Source: Prevotellaceae bacterium UBA1710
Lineage (GTDB): Bacteria; Bacteroidota; Bacteroidia; Bacteroidales; Bacteroidaceae
Assembly: GCA_002317355.1 (NCBI GenBank)
Contig: DCJC01000029.1
Coordinates: forward strand, 20,397 to 50,763
Direction of reading: 5' to 3'
Length of the DNA stretch: 30,367 nt
How positions within the stretch are numbered: position 1 is the first letter of the stretch; each line of letters starts with the position of its first letter. Below the pieces are notes generated by a model. The model ran no database searches, was not told the origin of the DNA, and saw only the letters and a program-made list of their open reading frames with translations. Both the position numbers and the translations under genes were made by a program. Positions 24,301 to 30,367 of this stretch are shown piece after piece.

Positions 24301-24508
24301 CACCATTGTTAGTACCTTTCTCCACAACAGTCGCACCAATAAGTGGACCGTGAGAGTCGAACACACTACCTCTAACCACCTTACCAGTCTTGGCAGGTGC
24401 AGTAGGCATAGCGGCAGCATTTTCTGCAGCTACAGTCAGTGGTGCAACGCCCATCATAACGGTGGACATGGTAACCACAAGAGTTGCCTTTTTTAAGTTT
24501 AGGTTCAT
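21389..24508 (-). CDS. susC-like: SusC/RagA-family TonB-dependent outer membrane transporter
   Basis: A 1039-residue outer membrane transporter. After a signal peptide (about 1-28) comes a carboxypeptidase-D-like regulatory domain (42-118, GSVFDSHGPLIGATVVEKGT and DFDGNYTIKV). Next are the SusC signature LNEIVVIGYGTQ (120-131) and the plug domain with DPLIVLDGIPF and LKDASATAIYGSRGANGVI. The beta-barrel ends in a terminal phenylalanine (YLIGLNLSF). No STN domain precedes the regulatory domain, so it does not look like a transducer for an ECF sigma/FecR pair. With SusD it would import oligosaccharides released at the surface, driven by TonB. It is the first gene of the susCD operon. Confidence 0.95.
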   Translation of the reverse strand: MNLNLKKATLVVTMSTVMMGVAPLTVAAENAAAMPTAPAKTGKVVRGSVFDSHGPLIGATVVEKGTNNGVVTDFDGNYTIKVSDPNAVLVVKYIGYITQELAVNDVTVVNFTMHEEGRNLNEIVVIGYGTQRKESVTGSVANVSAQKLMENPSSNITQALQNRVAGVDMQQTNSQPGAEMRIRIRGQRSLSASNDPLIVLDGIPFVGTLADINPSDIKSLDILKDASATAIYGSRGANGVIMITTNKGTIATPAKVTYNGYVNFKTLFNEFPMMSGEKFSEMRKLAGKYTNGLDEKDGVDTNWQDMFYQTGVAHSHDITVSGGTQNGTYSFGGSYNHDEGVIPTQAFDRFTLRANIEQKIGNFVRVGLSSTNTYNVKEGMQIGMYGILQMSPIVDPYNADGSLKRVVHLGSDDIFVMTKDVIEANKEKWRNDNETIATYNSIFGEIECPWVKGLKYRLNIGLNYRGTTVGGFTGKGFNNVNEKELSSASMQQQRYKNYAVENVLSFDRTFAEKHQLSLVALYSAEQTRYNQTHMSGRNVPDYFQYYNIGASTQDVTVNPAWNNYWQAGLLSWMGRAMYTYDNKYMLSVTVRSDGSSRLAPGHKWHTYPAVSLGWNIAREKFMEDLKWIDNLKIRAGYGQTANQAIDPYTTLGALSTTMYNFGPTGYATGYSPSKLANKELGWEFSETYNYGLDFSLFGGRLSGTLEYYTMNTNDILLNVSLPSTAGVNSYTANIGKTQNKGFEASINGVILDNKNGWTVEAGVNVSLNRNKLVQLASADKDGRDEGNGWFVGHPIDVLYDWEKVGLWNDTDPDFQYLDILEPGGNEGMIKVKYTGERDANGKPTRAIGPEDRQIISLEPDFVGGFNTRVAYKNFDLNVIGAFQCGGKLISTLYGGSGYLNLLTGRRGNVDVDYWTPTNKDAQFPKPGGIQSGDNQKYASTMGVFDGGYLKIRNITVGYNFTGKWMNTAGISSLRLYAAVQNPFIISSSYYSMSGLDPEPNSMSNQGQFHATQLGGHALPVVGTNAPCTRNYLIGLNLSF

Positions 24509-24599
24509 TTGAAATGTTTTTGGTTTAAAATATATATGAATTACACAATTATGATTCCTTTTTTTTTGAGGCCCGTAGATTATGGGTGATGGTGGTTTG

Positions 24600-24662
24600 C
24601 CTAACTACCAGAAGCCAACACCTAACTGCTAATAGCCAACAAAGCCACCGCCAAAGTGCCAA
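24600..24662. repeat. 7-bp periodic tract upstream of susC
   Basis: Heptads from 24600 read CCTAACT, ACCAGAA, GCCAACA, CCTAACT, GCTAATA, GCCAACA and AAGCCAC. It lies in the predicted susC 5' leader and is the non-coding counterpart of the repeats found in the GH95 and GH43 genes. Confidence 0.7.
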
Positions 24663-24756
24663 AAATTCAAACCGCTCGCTCAGCCTGTAGGGATGCTTGC
24701 CAGAGCAAGAACACCTAACATTCTGACGGCTATTATCCAATAGAAAAAATCGTCGG

Positions 24757-24764
24757 CAAAGGTA
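24757..24764 (-). promoter_or_regulatory. Candidate -7 box for the susCD operon
   Basis: The minus strand reads TACCTTTG, an exact TAnnTTTG match. No TTTG is found at the -33 distance. If used, it gives a leader of about 240 bases before the susC ATG. Confidence 0.45.
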
Positions 24765-24965
24765 TGTATTTATGTTGAATAATACTTTGTAAAATATTTC
24801 CTATACTTTTTTTCTTATACCAAAATTAAGGAAAAGCACCAAATCCAGCACCTTAGAAAGGCTTTTTTCTTGTTTTTTAGTAAAAATTGGCGAAAAATCA
24901 GATAAACTTTTATAATTTTTCGAAAAGAGTAGAATATCTCATTTTTATTCTTTGTGGTTTTTGGA

Positions 24966-25070
24966 CTTTTGTCATCAGCCTTTTGTCATCAGTCATTAGT
25001 CTTTTTCTTTCGTCATTCGTCAGTTTTTTCACTTTTCACTTTTTATTTTTCACTTTTTAATTTCCTATAT
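24966..25070. repeat. Degenerate 7-bp periodic tract (about 15 units)
   Basis: In 7-base steps from 24966 the sequence reads CTTTTGT, CATCAGC, CTTTTGT, CATCAGT, CATTAGT, CTTTTTC, TTTCGTC, ATTCGTC, AGTTTTT, TCACTTT, TCACTTT, TTATTTT, TCACTTT, TTAATTT and CCTATAT. Neighbouring units differ by few bases, as in a heptamer array that has drifted. Confidence 0.65.
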
Positions 25071-25090
25071 TCCACCCTTCATCCTCCGAA

Positions 25091-25179
25091 GCATCTCCAT
25101 CGCATGTCCATCGCATCTCCATCGCTGCTCCATCGAAACGATGGACTAGCGATGGAGTAGCGATGGAGTAGCGATGGAG
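25091..25179. repeat. Inverted pair of 11-bp tandem arrays
   Basis: Left units are GCATCTCCATC (25091), GCATGTCCATC (25102), GCATCTCCATC (25113) and GCTGCTCCATC (25124). Right units are GATGGACTAGC (25140), GATGGAGTAGC (25151 and 25162) and a partial GATGGAG (25173). The halves are close reverse complements around CCATCG-AAA-CGATGG, so the whole can fold into one long hairpin. Confidence 0.85.
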
Positions 25180-25209
25180 TATCCCCCTTGGAAGAGTGGA
25201 TTAATTTTT

Positions 25210-25293
25210 AGTTAGGAGTGAGGAGTTAGCAGTTAGGAATGGGAAGTTAGGAAATCATTTTCCGCGTGGGACAACTCCTAACTGCTAACTAAT
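25210..25293. repeat. Inverted 7-bp periodic array
   Basis: Heptads from 25210 are AGTTAGG, AGTGAGG, AGTTAGC, AGTTAGG, AATGGGA and AGTTAGG. The opposing arm from 25273 is AACTCCT, AACTGCT and AACTAAT. Its loop, TTCCGCGTGGGACAACTCCT, is one base different from that at 14514-14533, so the two loci are copies of one family. Confidence 0.8.
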
Positions 25294-25427
25294 AATATCA
25301 CCCAATAGCCTCCAAATGCTATGTCGAAAAAATCCCATATTCAACGATTAATTGTCGTTTTTACACTATATTCTCACTTTGATAAAATCAAAATGCTGAG
25401 AATTCCCCACATTAAACAGCAAAAAAT

Positions 25428-25458
25428 ATTGTTTTTATGATTTTTTTTATTACCTTTG
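25428..25458 (+). promoter_or_regulatory. Promoter of the plus-strand hydrolase genes
   Basis: TACCTTTG (25451-25458) is an exact -7 box, and a near-consensus -33 element (ATTG, 25428-25431) lies 19 bases upstream. The ATG of the first gene is 30 bases downstream. Confidence 0.6.
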
Positions 25459-25488
25459 CAACGAAATAATAATAACTAAAACATTGCA

Positions 25489-26354
25489 ATGAAACATTTT
25501 TCCTCAAAATTATTTTTAGGAGTACTTTTAATGGGTGCATTTAGCTTGAATTGTCAAGCTCAGGCATCATATCAAACTTACGATAAGATAGCTAACTCTG
25601 ATGCTGGTAATAGCGAAGAATCAGGCTATTGTATCTGCTACAAGTCTGTTGGAGGTTCCAATGCTTGGGATAATCAGGCAAACTACAAGATGAACTCTGC
25701 TTTGACGAAAGGCAGACAGTACACTCTTGCCATGGATATCAAAGCATCGTCTGCATGCGACCTTGCATTTTGGCCTATTGACACCAAGAGTACAAACAAG
25801 AATCAATGGGGCATAATAACGACCCTCTTGGCAGATTGATAGAGATGGGTAAGTTGGCACAGAAGTCAGGTACTATCAAGGGAATCCTCCTTCATCAGGG
25901 AGAATCAAACAACGGTGCATCTGACTGGTGTGGCAAGGTAGCTCAGATTTATACTCGTATCTGCTACTATCTCGGCCTTGACCCTGAGAAGACTCCACTT
26001 CTTGCAGGTGAGACACTCTACGAGAATATGGGCGGTGGCTGCTCATGGCATAACGTGGCTGCATTGCCAAATCTCAAGAAGGCAGTTCCTAACTCATACG
26101 TCATCTCTGCCAAGGATATTCCTGGTAATGGACAAGACCCATGGCACTTCTCTGCTGCTGGATATCGTGAATTTGGCAAGCGTTATGCTGAGCAGATGTT
26201 GAAGCTTCTTCCTGAGGCAACTGGTATTCAGGAAATGGAGTCAGTAGAGGCAGGAAATAAAAATACCGTTTACTTCAACCTTCAGGGACAGCAGATCTCT
26301 TCTCCAAAGAAGGGTGAGATCTACATCAAGAATGGTAAGAAGGTGGTAAAGTAA
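25489..26354 (+). pseudogene. Carbohydrate esterase (SASA/CE6-like) broken by an internal deletion
   Basis: Two overlapping frames make up one broken gene. Frame one (25489-25839) has a signal peptide (MKHFSSKLFLGVLLMGAFSLNCQAQ) and the start of a carbohydrate-binding beta domain (YTLAMDIKASSACDLAFWPI, then NKNQWG). Frame two (25806-26354) continues, out of register, with the C-terminal half of an acetyl-esterase: DPLGRLIEMGKLAQ, LLHQGESNN, and the Asp-x-x-His block DPWHFSAAGYREFG. It ends with a tail NLQGQQISSPKKGEIYIKNG. The rest of the binding domain and the catalytic serine block (GQSNM-type) are absent. A large out-of-frame deletion joined NQWG to HNNDPLGRL. Loss of the nucleophile means the product cannot be an active esterase, even by frameshifting. 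It still has a good promoter and starts the plus-strand row. Confidence 0.75.
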
Positions 26355-26360
26355 AAGAAA

Positions 26361-26513
26361 GCCTCTCCCCCCGCCCTCCCCCGTAGGGAGGGAGCCGATA
26401 GGCGGTGGGGGGAAATCACGAAAACTCGAATTGTCGAAATACAGAATGAAAATGCCGAGTACCCCCATCCGCACACCGGCTCCCTCCCTACGGGGGAGGG
26501 CGGGGGGAGAGGC
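26361..26513. repeat. GC-rich fold-back with exact 37-bp arms
   Basis: Arms 26361-26397 and 26477-26513 are exact reverse complements made of CCCCGCCCTCCC-like runs, around a 79-base AT-richer loop. The element fills the space between the broken esterase and the GH43-CBM6 gene. It is of the same kind as 9386-9647. Confidence 0.85.
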
Positions 26514-26531
26514 CGCTATCTTATTTAAAAT

Positions 26532-27932
26532 ATGAAAAAAAATCTATTATTAGCTTTAGCTTTTAACCTACTTCCTATTGCGGGAGTAGGAAATGCTGTT
26601 TATGCACAAAACCCTATTGCGCAGACATGTTTCTCTACTGACCCTGCTCCAATGGTGAGCGGAGATCGTTTGTATGTATTCACAGGTCATGATGAGGATA
26701 ATGCCGACTTCTTCTGGATGAATGAGTGGCGCTTGTTCTCTACAGCAGATATGGTGAACTGGACAGATCATGGATGTCCTCTCAGCCAATGTGACTTCAA
26801 GTGGGCTGACGACCGTGCATGGGCTCCTCAGTGTATCGAGCGCAACGGAAAATTCTATCTCTATGTACCTATCCACTCTAAGATTAGTGGTGGTATGGCT
26901 ATTGGTGTTGGTGTTGCTGATAAGATTGAAGGCCCTTATCGCGATGCTCTTGGCAAGCCTCTCTATGAGGATGGCAAGTGGGATCATATCGACCCAACAG
27001 CATGGATTGACGAAGATGGTCAGGCTTATATCGGTTGGGGTAACCCACGTTTCTATAGCGCTAAGCTCTCAGAGGATATGATTCATCTTGCTTCAGAGGT
27101 AAAGTGCGATTCTACCCTCAAGCGCTATACAGAGGGTCCTTGGCTTCACAAGCAGCGTACTCTTACCAAGGAAGAGATAAAGAAGATGGGACTTACCAAG
27201 AAAGAACTTGCCGCTTCTGCTTGGGGTAAGTATTTCCTCATCTATGCCGCTGGTGGTATTCCTGAGAGCATAGCTTATTCAGAAGGCCCTACAGCACAAG
27301 GTCCTTGGACATACGTTGGTGATGTAATGCCTCAGACAAACGAGACAAATTCATTCACTAACCATAGCGGTATCATCGAGTTCAAAGGCCATAACTATTT
27401 CTTCTACCACACAGGTTGGTTGCCTAAGGGTGGTGGCTTTGCAAGAAGTGCCAGCGTAGAGGAGTTCGAGTGGCAGAGAGATGGTCGTCTTCCTATCATC
27501 AAGCCAACTCGTGAAGGTGTAAAGCCTATCGGCAAACTCAATCCATTTGAGGTTGTAGAAGGTGAGACAATGGCATTCTCTCAGGGTGTGAAGTCAGAAT
27601 GGAACAAGAAGCAGAACCGTGTTTGGGTAAGTGATATCCATAATGGTGATTGGATCAAGCTTCGTGAGGTGGATTTCTCCAAGGCTCCTTCTACAATCAG
27701 CGTAACTGCAGCAAGTGCACTTCAGGGTGGACAGATAGAAGTACATCTCGACTCTATCAAGGGCGAGAAGATTGCAACTATCGAGATAACTCCAACTGGT
27801 GGTTGGGAAGAGTGGGAGAATTTCTCTGCTCCAATCTCTAACGTACAGGGTACTCGCGATCTCTTCTTCGTGTTCAAGGGATTAAAGGGATGCAAGCTTT
27901 TCAATCTTGATAAGTGGTTTGTGAAGGAGTAA
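26532..27932 (+). CDS. Secreted GH43-CBM6 arabinofuranosidase/xylosidase
   Basis: A 466-residue protein with a signal peptide (about 1-25, MKKNLLLALAFNLL to NAVYA). The GH43 domain (26-325) shows FSTDPAPMVSGDRLYVF (base Asp37), HIDPTAWIDEDGQAYIGWG (Asp154) and YTEGPWLHK (acid Glu201). Residues 337-466 are a CBM6: NPFEVVEGETMAFSQGV, then NGDWIKLREVDF, TPTGGWEEWENFSAPI and LDKWFVKE at the end. Such GH43-CBM6 enzymes of Bacteroidales debranch arabinoxylan or release xylose. CBM6 would hold the enzyme on xylan. It is the first intact gene of the plus-strand row, and probably shares the promoter at 25428-25458. Confidence 0.9.
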   Translation: MKKNLLLALAFNLLPIAGVGNAVYAQNPIAQTCFSTDPAPMVSGDRLYVFTGHDEDNADFFWMNEWRLFSTADMVNWTDHGCPLSQCDFKWADDRAWAPQCIERNGKFYLYVPIHSKISGGMAIGVGVADKIEGPYRDALGKPLYEDGKWDHIDPTAWIDEDGQAYIGWGNPRFYSAKLSEDMIHLASEVKCDSTLKRYTEGPWLHKQRTLTKEEIKKMGLTKKELAASAWGKYFLIYAAGGIPESIAYSEGPTAQGPWTYVGDVMPQTNETNSFTNHSGIIEFKGHNYFFYHTGWLPKGGGFARSASVEEFEWQRDGRLPIIKPTREGVKPIGKLNPFEVVEGETMAFSQGVKSEWNKKQNRVWVSDIHNGDWIKLREVDFSKAPSTISVTAASALQGGQIEVHLDSIKGEKIATIEITPTGGWEEWENFSAPISNVQGTRDLFFVFKGLKGCKLFNLDKWFVKE

Positions 27933-27942
27933 GGTAGCCTCT

Positions 27943-28015
27943 CCCAACGACCCCCTCCCAACCTGACACATACTCGGAGATACTCAATCTCCGACTTCCC
28001 CGAGGGGAGGAGATT
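27943..28015. repeat. GC-rich repeat with GACACATACTC and hairpin
   Basis: CCCCCTCCCAACC runs into TGACACATACTC (27964) and then a hairpin (27975-27980 with 27988-27993, CGGAGA/TCTCCG). It is the clearest relative of the copy at 18831-18856. Confidence 0.65.
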
Positions 28016-28111
28016 TAAGACACATTTTTCTAATCATAAATACAATAACATCTTAAACAATAAACAATCCCCTACAAGGTTCTCCATTCCGCGAGAAAAC
28101 CAATCAAAAAT

Positions 28112-28132
28112 TCCCCCTTCGGGGGCTAGGGG
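28112..28132. repeat. C5/G5 hairpin before the GH97 gene
   Basis: CCCCC-TTC-GGGGG (28113-28125) is followed by CTAGGGGG, giving two alternative stems about 15 bases before the GH97 start codon. It may affect read-through from the GH43-CBM6 gene. No separate promoter box is visible in 27933-28145. Confidence 0.5.
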
Positions 28133-28145
28133 GCTTTTCTTAATT

Positions 28146-30206
28146 ATGAAAAAAAATCTTCTGGCATCAGCCATTCTTCTTTCAATCAGCGCTTCTCTTT
28201 CTGCTCAGGTATCTCCTGACGGAAAATTGAAGGTGTCTGTACTTTGTGATGGTGGTATGCCATCATTCGTAGTAAACTATAACAATACTACTTGTATTGG
28301 TAAGTCTGCTCTCGGTTTGAATACAAACATCGGTGATTTCACACAGGATCTCACCCTTAGCAAGACTTCTGATGTTAAGGCTATCGTAGCTGATTACACC
28401 TTATATAATATAAAGCGTAAGAATAATCATTACGAAGCTAATCAGCAGACCTATACCTTCGCCAACAAGGAAGGTAAGGATGTAATGACCGTTACTTTCA
28501 ACGTAAGTAATAACAACATCGCTTTCCAGTATGAGTTGCTGAAGTCAAAGAAGGATGCAATGTGTGTCGTTGTAAATAGCGAGGCAACTTCTTTCTCTAT
28601 GGTTGACGGAACAACAACCTTCATGTGCCCACAGATGGGTGAGATGACAGGTTTTGCCCGTACAGCTCCAAGTTATGAGACCCACTATGATGCTGATCAG
28701 GAGATGGGCAAGAACGGTTGGGGCAATGGCTACACCTTCCCATGTCTCTTCAAGGCTCCTGGTGCAACAGTTCAGGTAACAAATACAAAGTCGGCTAATG
28801 CTCAGACAAAAAAGACAAATACTTGGATTCTTGTTTCTGAGACAGGTTCAGCAGGTGGCTATCCTGGCTGTAAGCTTGAGAACAAGGGTGCTGGCAACTA
28901 CCAGATCTCTTTCCCAAGTCAGAAGGAGAATAATGGTTATGGCTCAACAGGTGCTCAGATGGCTTTGCCAGATGCAACACCTTGGCGCACAATCTCTATA
29001 TCAGAGAATCTTAAGGATATCGTAGAGTCAACAATCACATGGGATGTGCTCGCTGCTCAGTCAACATCACAGATTACACCTAACGAAGCTAATGCCATCT
29101 CTGCACTTCGTGATAAGGTAAAGGCTTCATACGGTCGTGGTGCTTGGTCGTGGATTATCGCTAATGACGAGAGCTGTAACTTCGATACACAGAAGCAGTA
29201 CATCGACTTCGCTGCTGCTATGGGTTGGGAGTCACTTCTCATCGATGCTCAGTGGGATAGCCAGATTGGTCGTGACCGCATCGCTGAACTTGCAAAGTAT
29301 GGTAAGGAGAAGGGCGTATATCTCTATCTCTGGTATAACTCTAACGGTAACTGGAATGATGCTCCACAGACTCCACGCAACTGCCTTAACACAGCAAGCC
29401 GTCGTCAGCAGGAGATGGAGTGGATGCAGAGCATCGGTATTCGTGGTATCAAGGTTGACTTCTTCGGAGGCGACAAGCAGTGTACCATGGAACTCTATCG
29501 TGATATCCTTCTTGATGCCTTGAAGCATAACGTACTCGTTATCTTCCACGGCTGTACCCTTCCACGTGGTTGGGAGTATCTCTTCCCTAACTATGTAGCA
29601 AGTGAGGCTGTACGCGCTTCAGAGAACCTTCACTTCGGTCAGAACGAGTGTGACCGTGAGGCTATGGATGCAACCTTCATCCCATTCATCCGCAACGTAG
29701 TAGGAAGCATGGACTTCGGCGGCTCAACCCTCAACTGGTACTATAACCCAAAGAACTCAAGTGAGATGTGGGGTGGACATCGTGTAACTTCTGATGTATT
29801 CGCTCTCGCAACAGCAATATTGTTCCAGAGTCCAGTTCAGCACTTCGCTATGGCTCCAAACAACCTCACAGATGCACCAGCATGGGCTGTTGACTTCATG
29901 AAGAAAGTTCCAACAACATGGGAGGATATCCGCTATATCGATGGTTATCCAGGTAAATACATCGTAATGGCACGTAAGAGTCAGGATGGTAAGTGGTATC
30001 TCACAGCTGTTAATGGTCAGAAAGAGCCTCTCAAGATAACCGTTCCTCTTGATATGTTCGAGATTGGCAGCACCGTCAGCGTTTATAGCGATAGCGACAA
30101 GGGTATCACAGGCGTAACTCCTAATGGCTCTGTCAAGGAGATGAAGGTATCAAAGAAGGCCTTCTCAACCACAATTCCTGTAAATGGTGCTTTGGTAATT
30201 AAATAA
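28146..30206 (+). CDS. Secreted GH97 retaining alpha-galactosidase-type enzyme
   Basis: A 686-residue protein with a signal peptide (MKKNLLASAILLSISASLSA). The N-terminal beta-sandwich (about 22-305), the (beta/alpha)8 barrel with AAMGWESLLIDAQWD (356-370), and a C-terminal beta domain ending in a typical NGALVIK are standard GH97. The barrel carries GIKVDFFGGDKQ (434-445) with Asp438 at the nucleophile position. In GH97 this Asp marks the retaining branch (alpha-galactosidases such as BT1871), as opposed to inverting alpha-glucosidases such as SusB. The acid/base is probably Glu487 or Glu493 in ASEAVRASEN. A role on galactose side chains of xylan, with GH95, is inferred. After it, 30207-30367 contains only AT-rich spacer. 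Confidence 0.9.
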   Translation: MKKNLLASAILLSISASLSAQVSPDGKLKVSVLCDGGMPSFVVNYNNTTCIGKSALGLNTNIGDFTQDLTLSKTSDVKAIVADYTLYNIKRKNNHYEANQQTYTFANKEGKDVMTVTFNVSNNNIAFQYELLKSKKDAMCVVVNSEATSFSMVDGTTTFMCPQMGEMTGFARTAPSYETHYDADQEMGKNGWGNGYTFPCLFKAPGATVQVTNTKSANAQTKKTNTWILVSETGSAGGYPGCKLENKGAGNYQISFPSQKENNGYGSTGAQMALPDATPWRTISISENLKDIVESTITWDVLAAQSTSQITPNEANAISALRDKVKASYGRGAWSWIIANDESCNFDTQKQYIDFAAAMGWESLLIDAQWDSQIGRDRIAELAKYGKEKGVYLYLWYNSNGNWNDAPQTPRNCLNTASRRQQEMEWMQSIGIRGIKVDFFGGDKQCTMELYRDILLDALKHNVLVIFHGCTLPRGWEYLFPNYVASEAVRASENLHFGQNECDREAMDATFIPFIRNVVGSMDFGGSTLNWYYNPKNSSEMWGGHRVTSDVFALATAILFQSPVQHFAMAPNNLTDAPAWAVDFMKKVPTTWEDIRYIDGYPGKYIVMARKSQDGKWYLTAVNGQKEPLKITVPLDMFEIGSTVSVYSDSDKGITGVTPNGSVKEMKVSKKAFSTTIPVNGALVIK

Positions 30207-30367
30207 TGACAAATTACTAATTACAAATTACTTGGTTACCTTTTGCGCACAAAGTAGATAGGTAATTAACGTGAATTCGATGAATTAAATCTGTTGGCAG
30301 CAAGCTGCTTTTAACTGACAATAATTACCAATCTTACCAATCTTTTCCAATAAATATTGGGATTCAG

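Larger units (their letters stand above)
24509..25488. other. Divergent regulatory spacer, 980 bases, no gene
   Basis: The spacer separates the minus-strand susC from the plus-strand hydrolase genes. It holds one candidate promoter for each side, several 7-bp periodic tracts (24600-24662, 24966-25070, 25210-25251) and the 11-bp inverted arrays at 25091-25179. The stretch 24770-24960 is very AT-rich and without a recognised feature. Short open frames here follow the repeats and lack any familiar protein sequence. Confidence 0.7.

Noticed and set aside
25806..25839. Programmed ribosomal frameshift joining the two esterase frames
   Set aside because: No slippery heptamer was seen, and a shift would still not restore the missing serine block. 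A deletion explains the arrangement better.
30297..30312. Terminator after the GH97 gene (GCAG-CAAG-CTGC-TTTT)
   Set aside because: The stem is only four pairs and the T-run is short; it is too weak to call.

Overview
The window looks like part of a Prevotella/Segatella-type genome (Bacteroidales). The support is: a SusC/SusD pair, many secreted glycoside hydrolases, a BspA-like leucine-rich-repeat surface protein, TAnnTTTG promoter boxes of the Bacteroidetes sigma factor, C-termini of the 'NLQGQ..KG.YIKNGKK' kind, and AT-rich intergenic DNA carrying GC-rich fold-back repeats. Assignment to genus is inference.

Layout. 1-227 (-) is the start of a short-chain dehydrogenase (gluconate 5-dehydrogenase type). 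228-1540 is a 1.3 kb repeat-filled spacer. 1541-4678 (-) is a BspA-like LRR protein with a promoter about 390 bases upstream and a strongly structured leader. 5162-5968 (-) is a membrane-anchored transglutaminase-like protein. 6194-7651 (+) is a three-gene HipB/HipS/HipT-like toxin-antitoxin operon with two candidate operators. 7692-17073 (-) holds four secreted glycoside hydrolases: GH95, a GH43-CBM6-GH8 fusion, an arabinanase-like GH43 with a ricin-like tail, and a beta-xylosidase-type GH43. 17338-18422 (-) is an ECF sigma factor with a four-helix membrane protein. 18589-18804 is a cluster of REP-like hairpins, next to a decayed gene (18863-19300). 19428-24508 (-) is susD and susC. 24509-25488 is a divergent promoter region with 7-bp and 11-bp periodic DNA. 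25489-30206 (+) is an esterase pseudogene, a GH43-CBM6 enzyme and a GH97 enzyme.

Taken together, 7692-30206 reads as a polysaccharide utilisation locus for a substituted xylan (arabinoxylan or glucuronoarabinoxylan). SusC/SusD would bind and import oligosaccharides. The GH43 enzymes would remove arabinofuranose and xylose, GH8 would trim xylo-oligosaccharides from the reducing end, and GH95 and retaining GH97 would remove fucose/galactose-type caps. The acetyl-esterase gene has been destroyed by an internal deletion. No HTCS, SusR or AraC regulator is visible here. The ECF sigma factor is local, but SusC lacks the STN domain used in classic sigma/anti-sigma transduction.

The most unusual non-coding signals are: (i) a 7-bp periodic repeat family found both between genes and in frame inside two glycosidase genes; (ii) 11-bp periodic arrays at two distant loci; (iii) two REP-like clusters with the same two-forward, two-reverse layout; (iv) the structured leader of the LRR gene.
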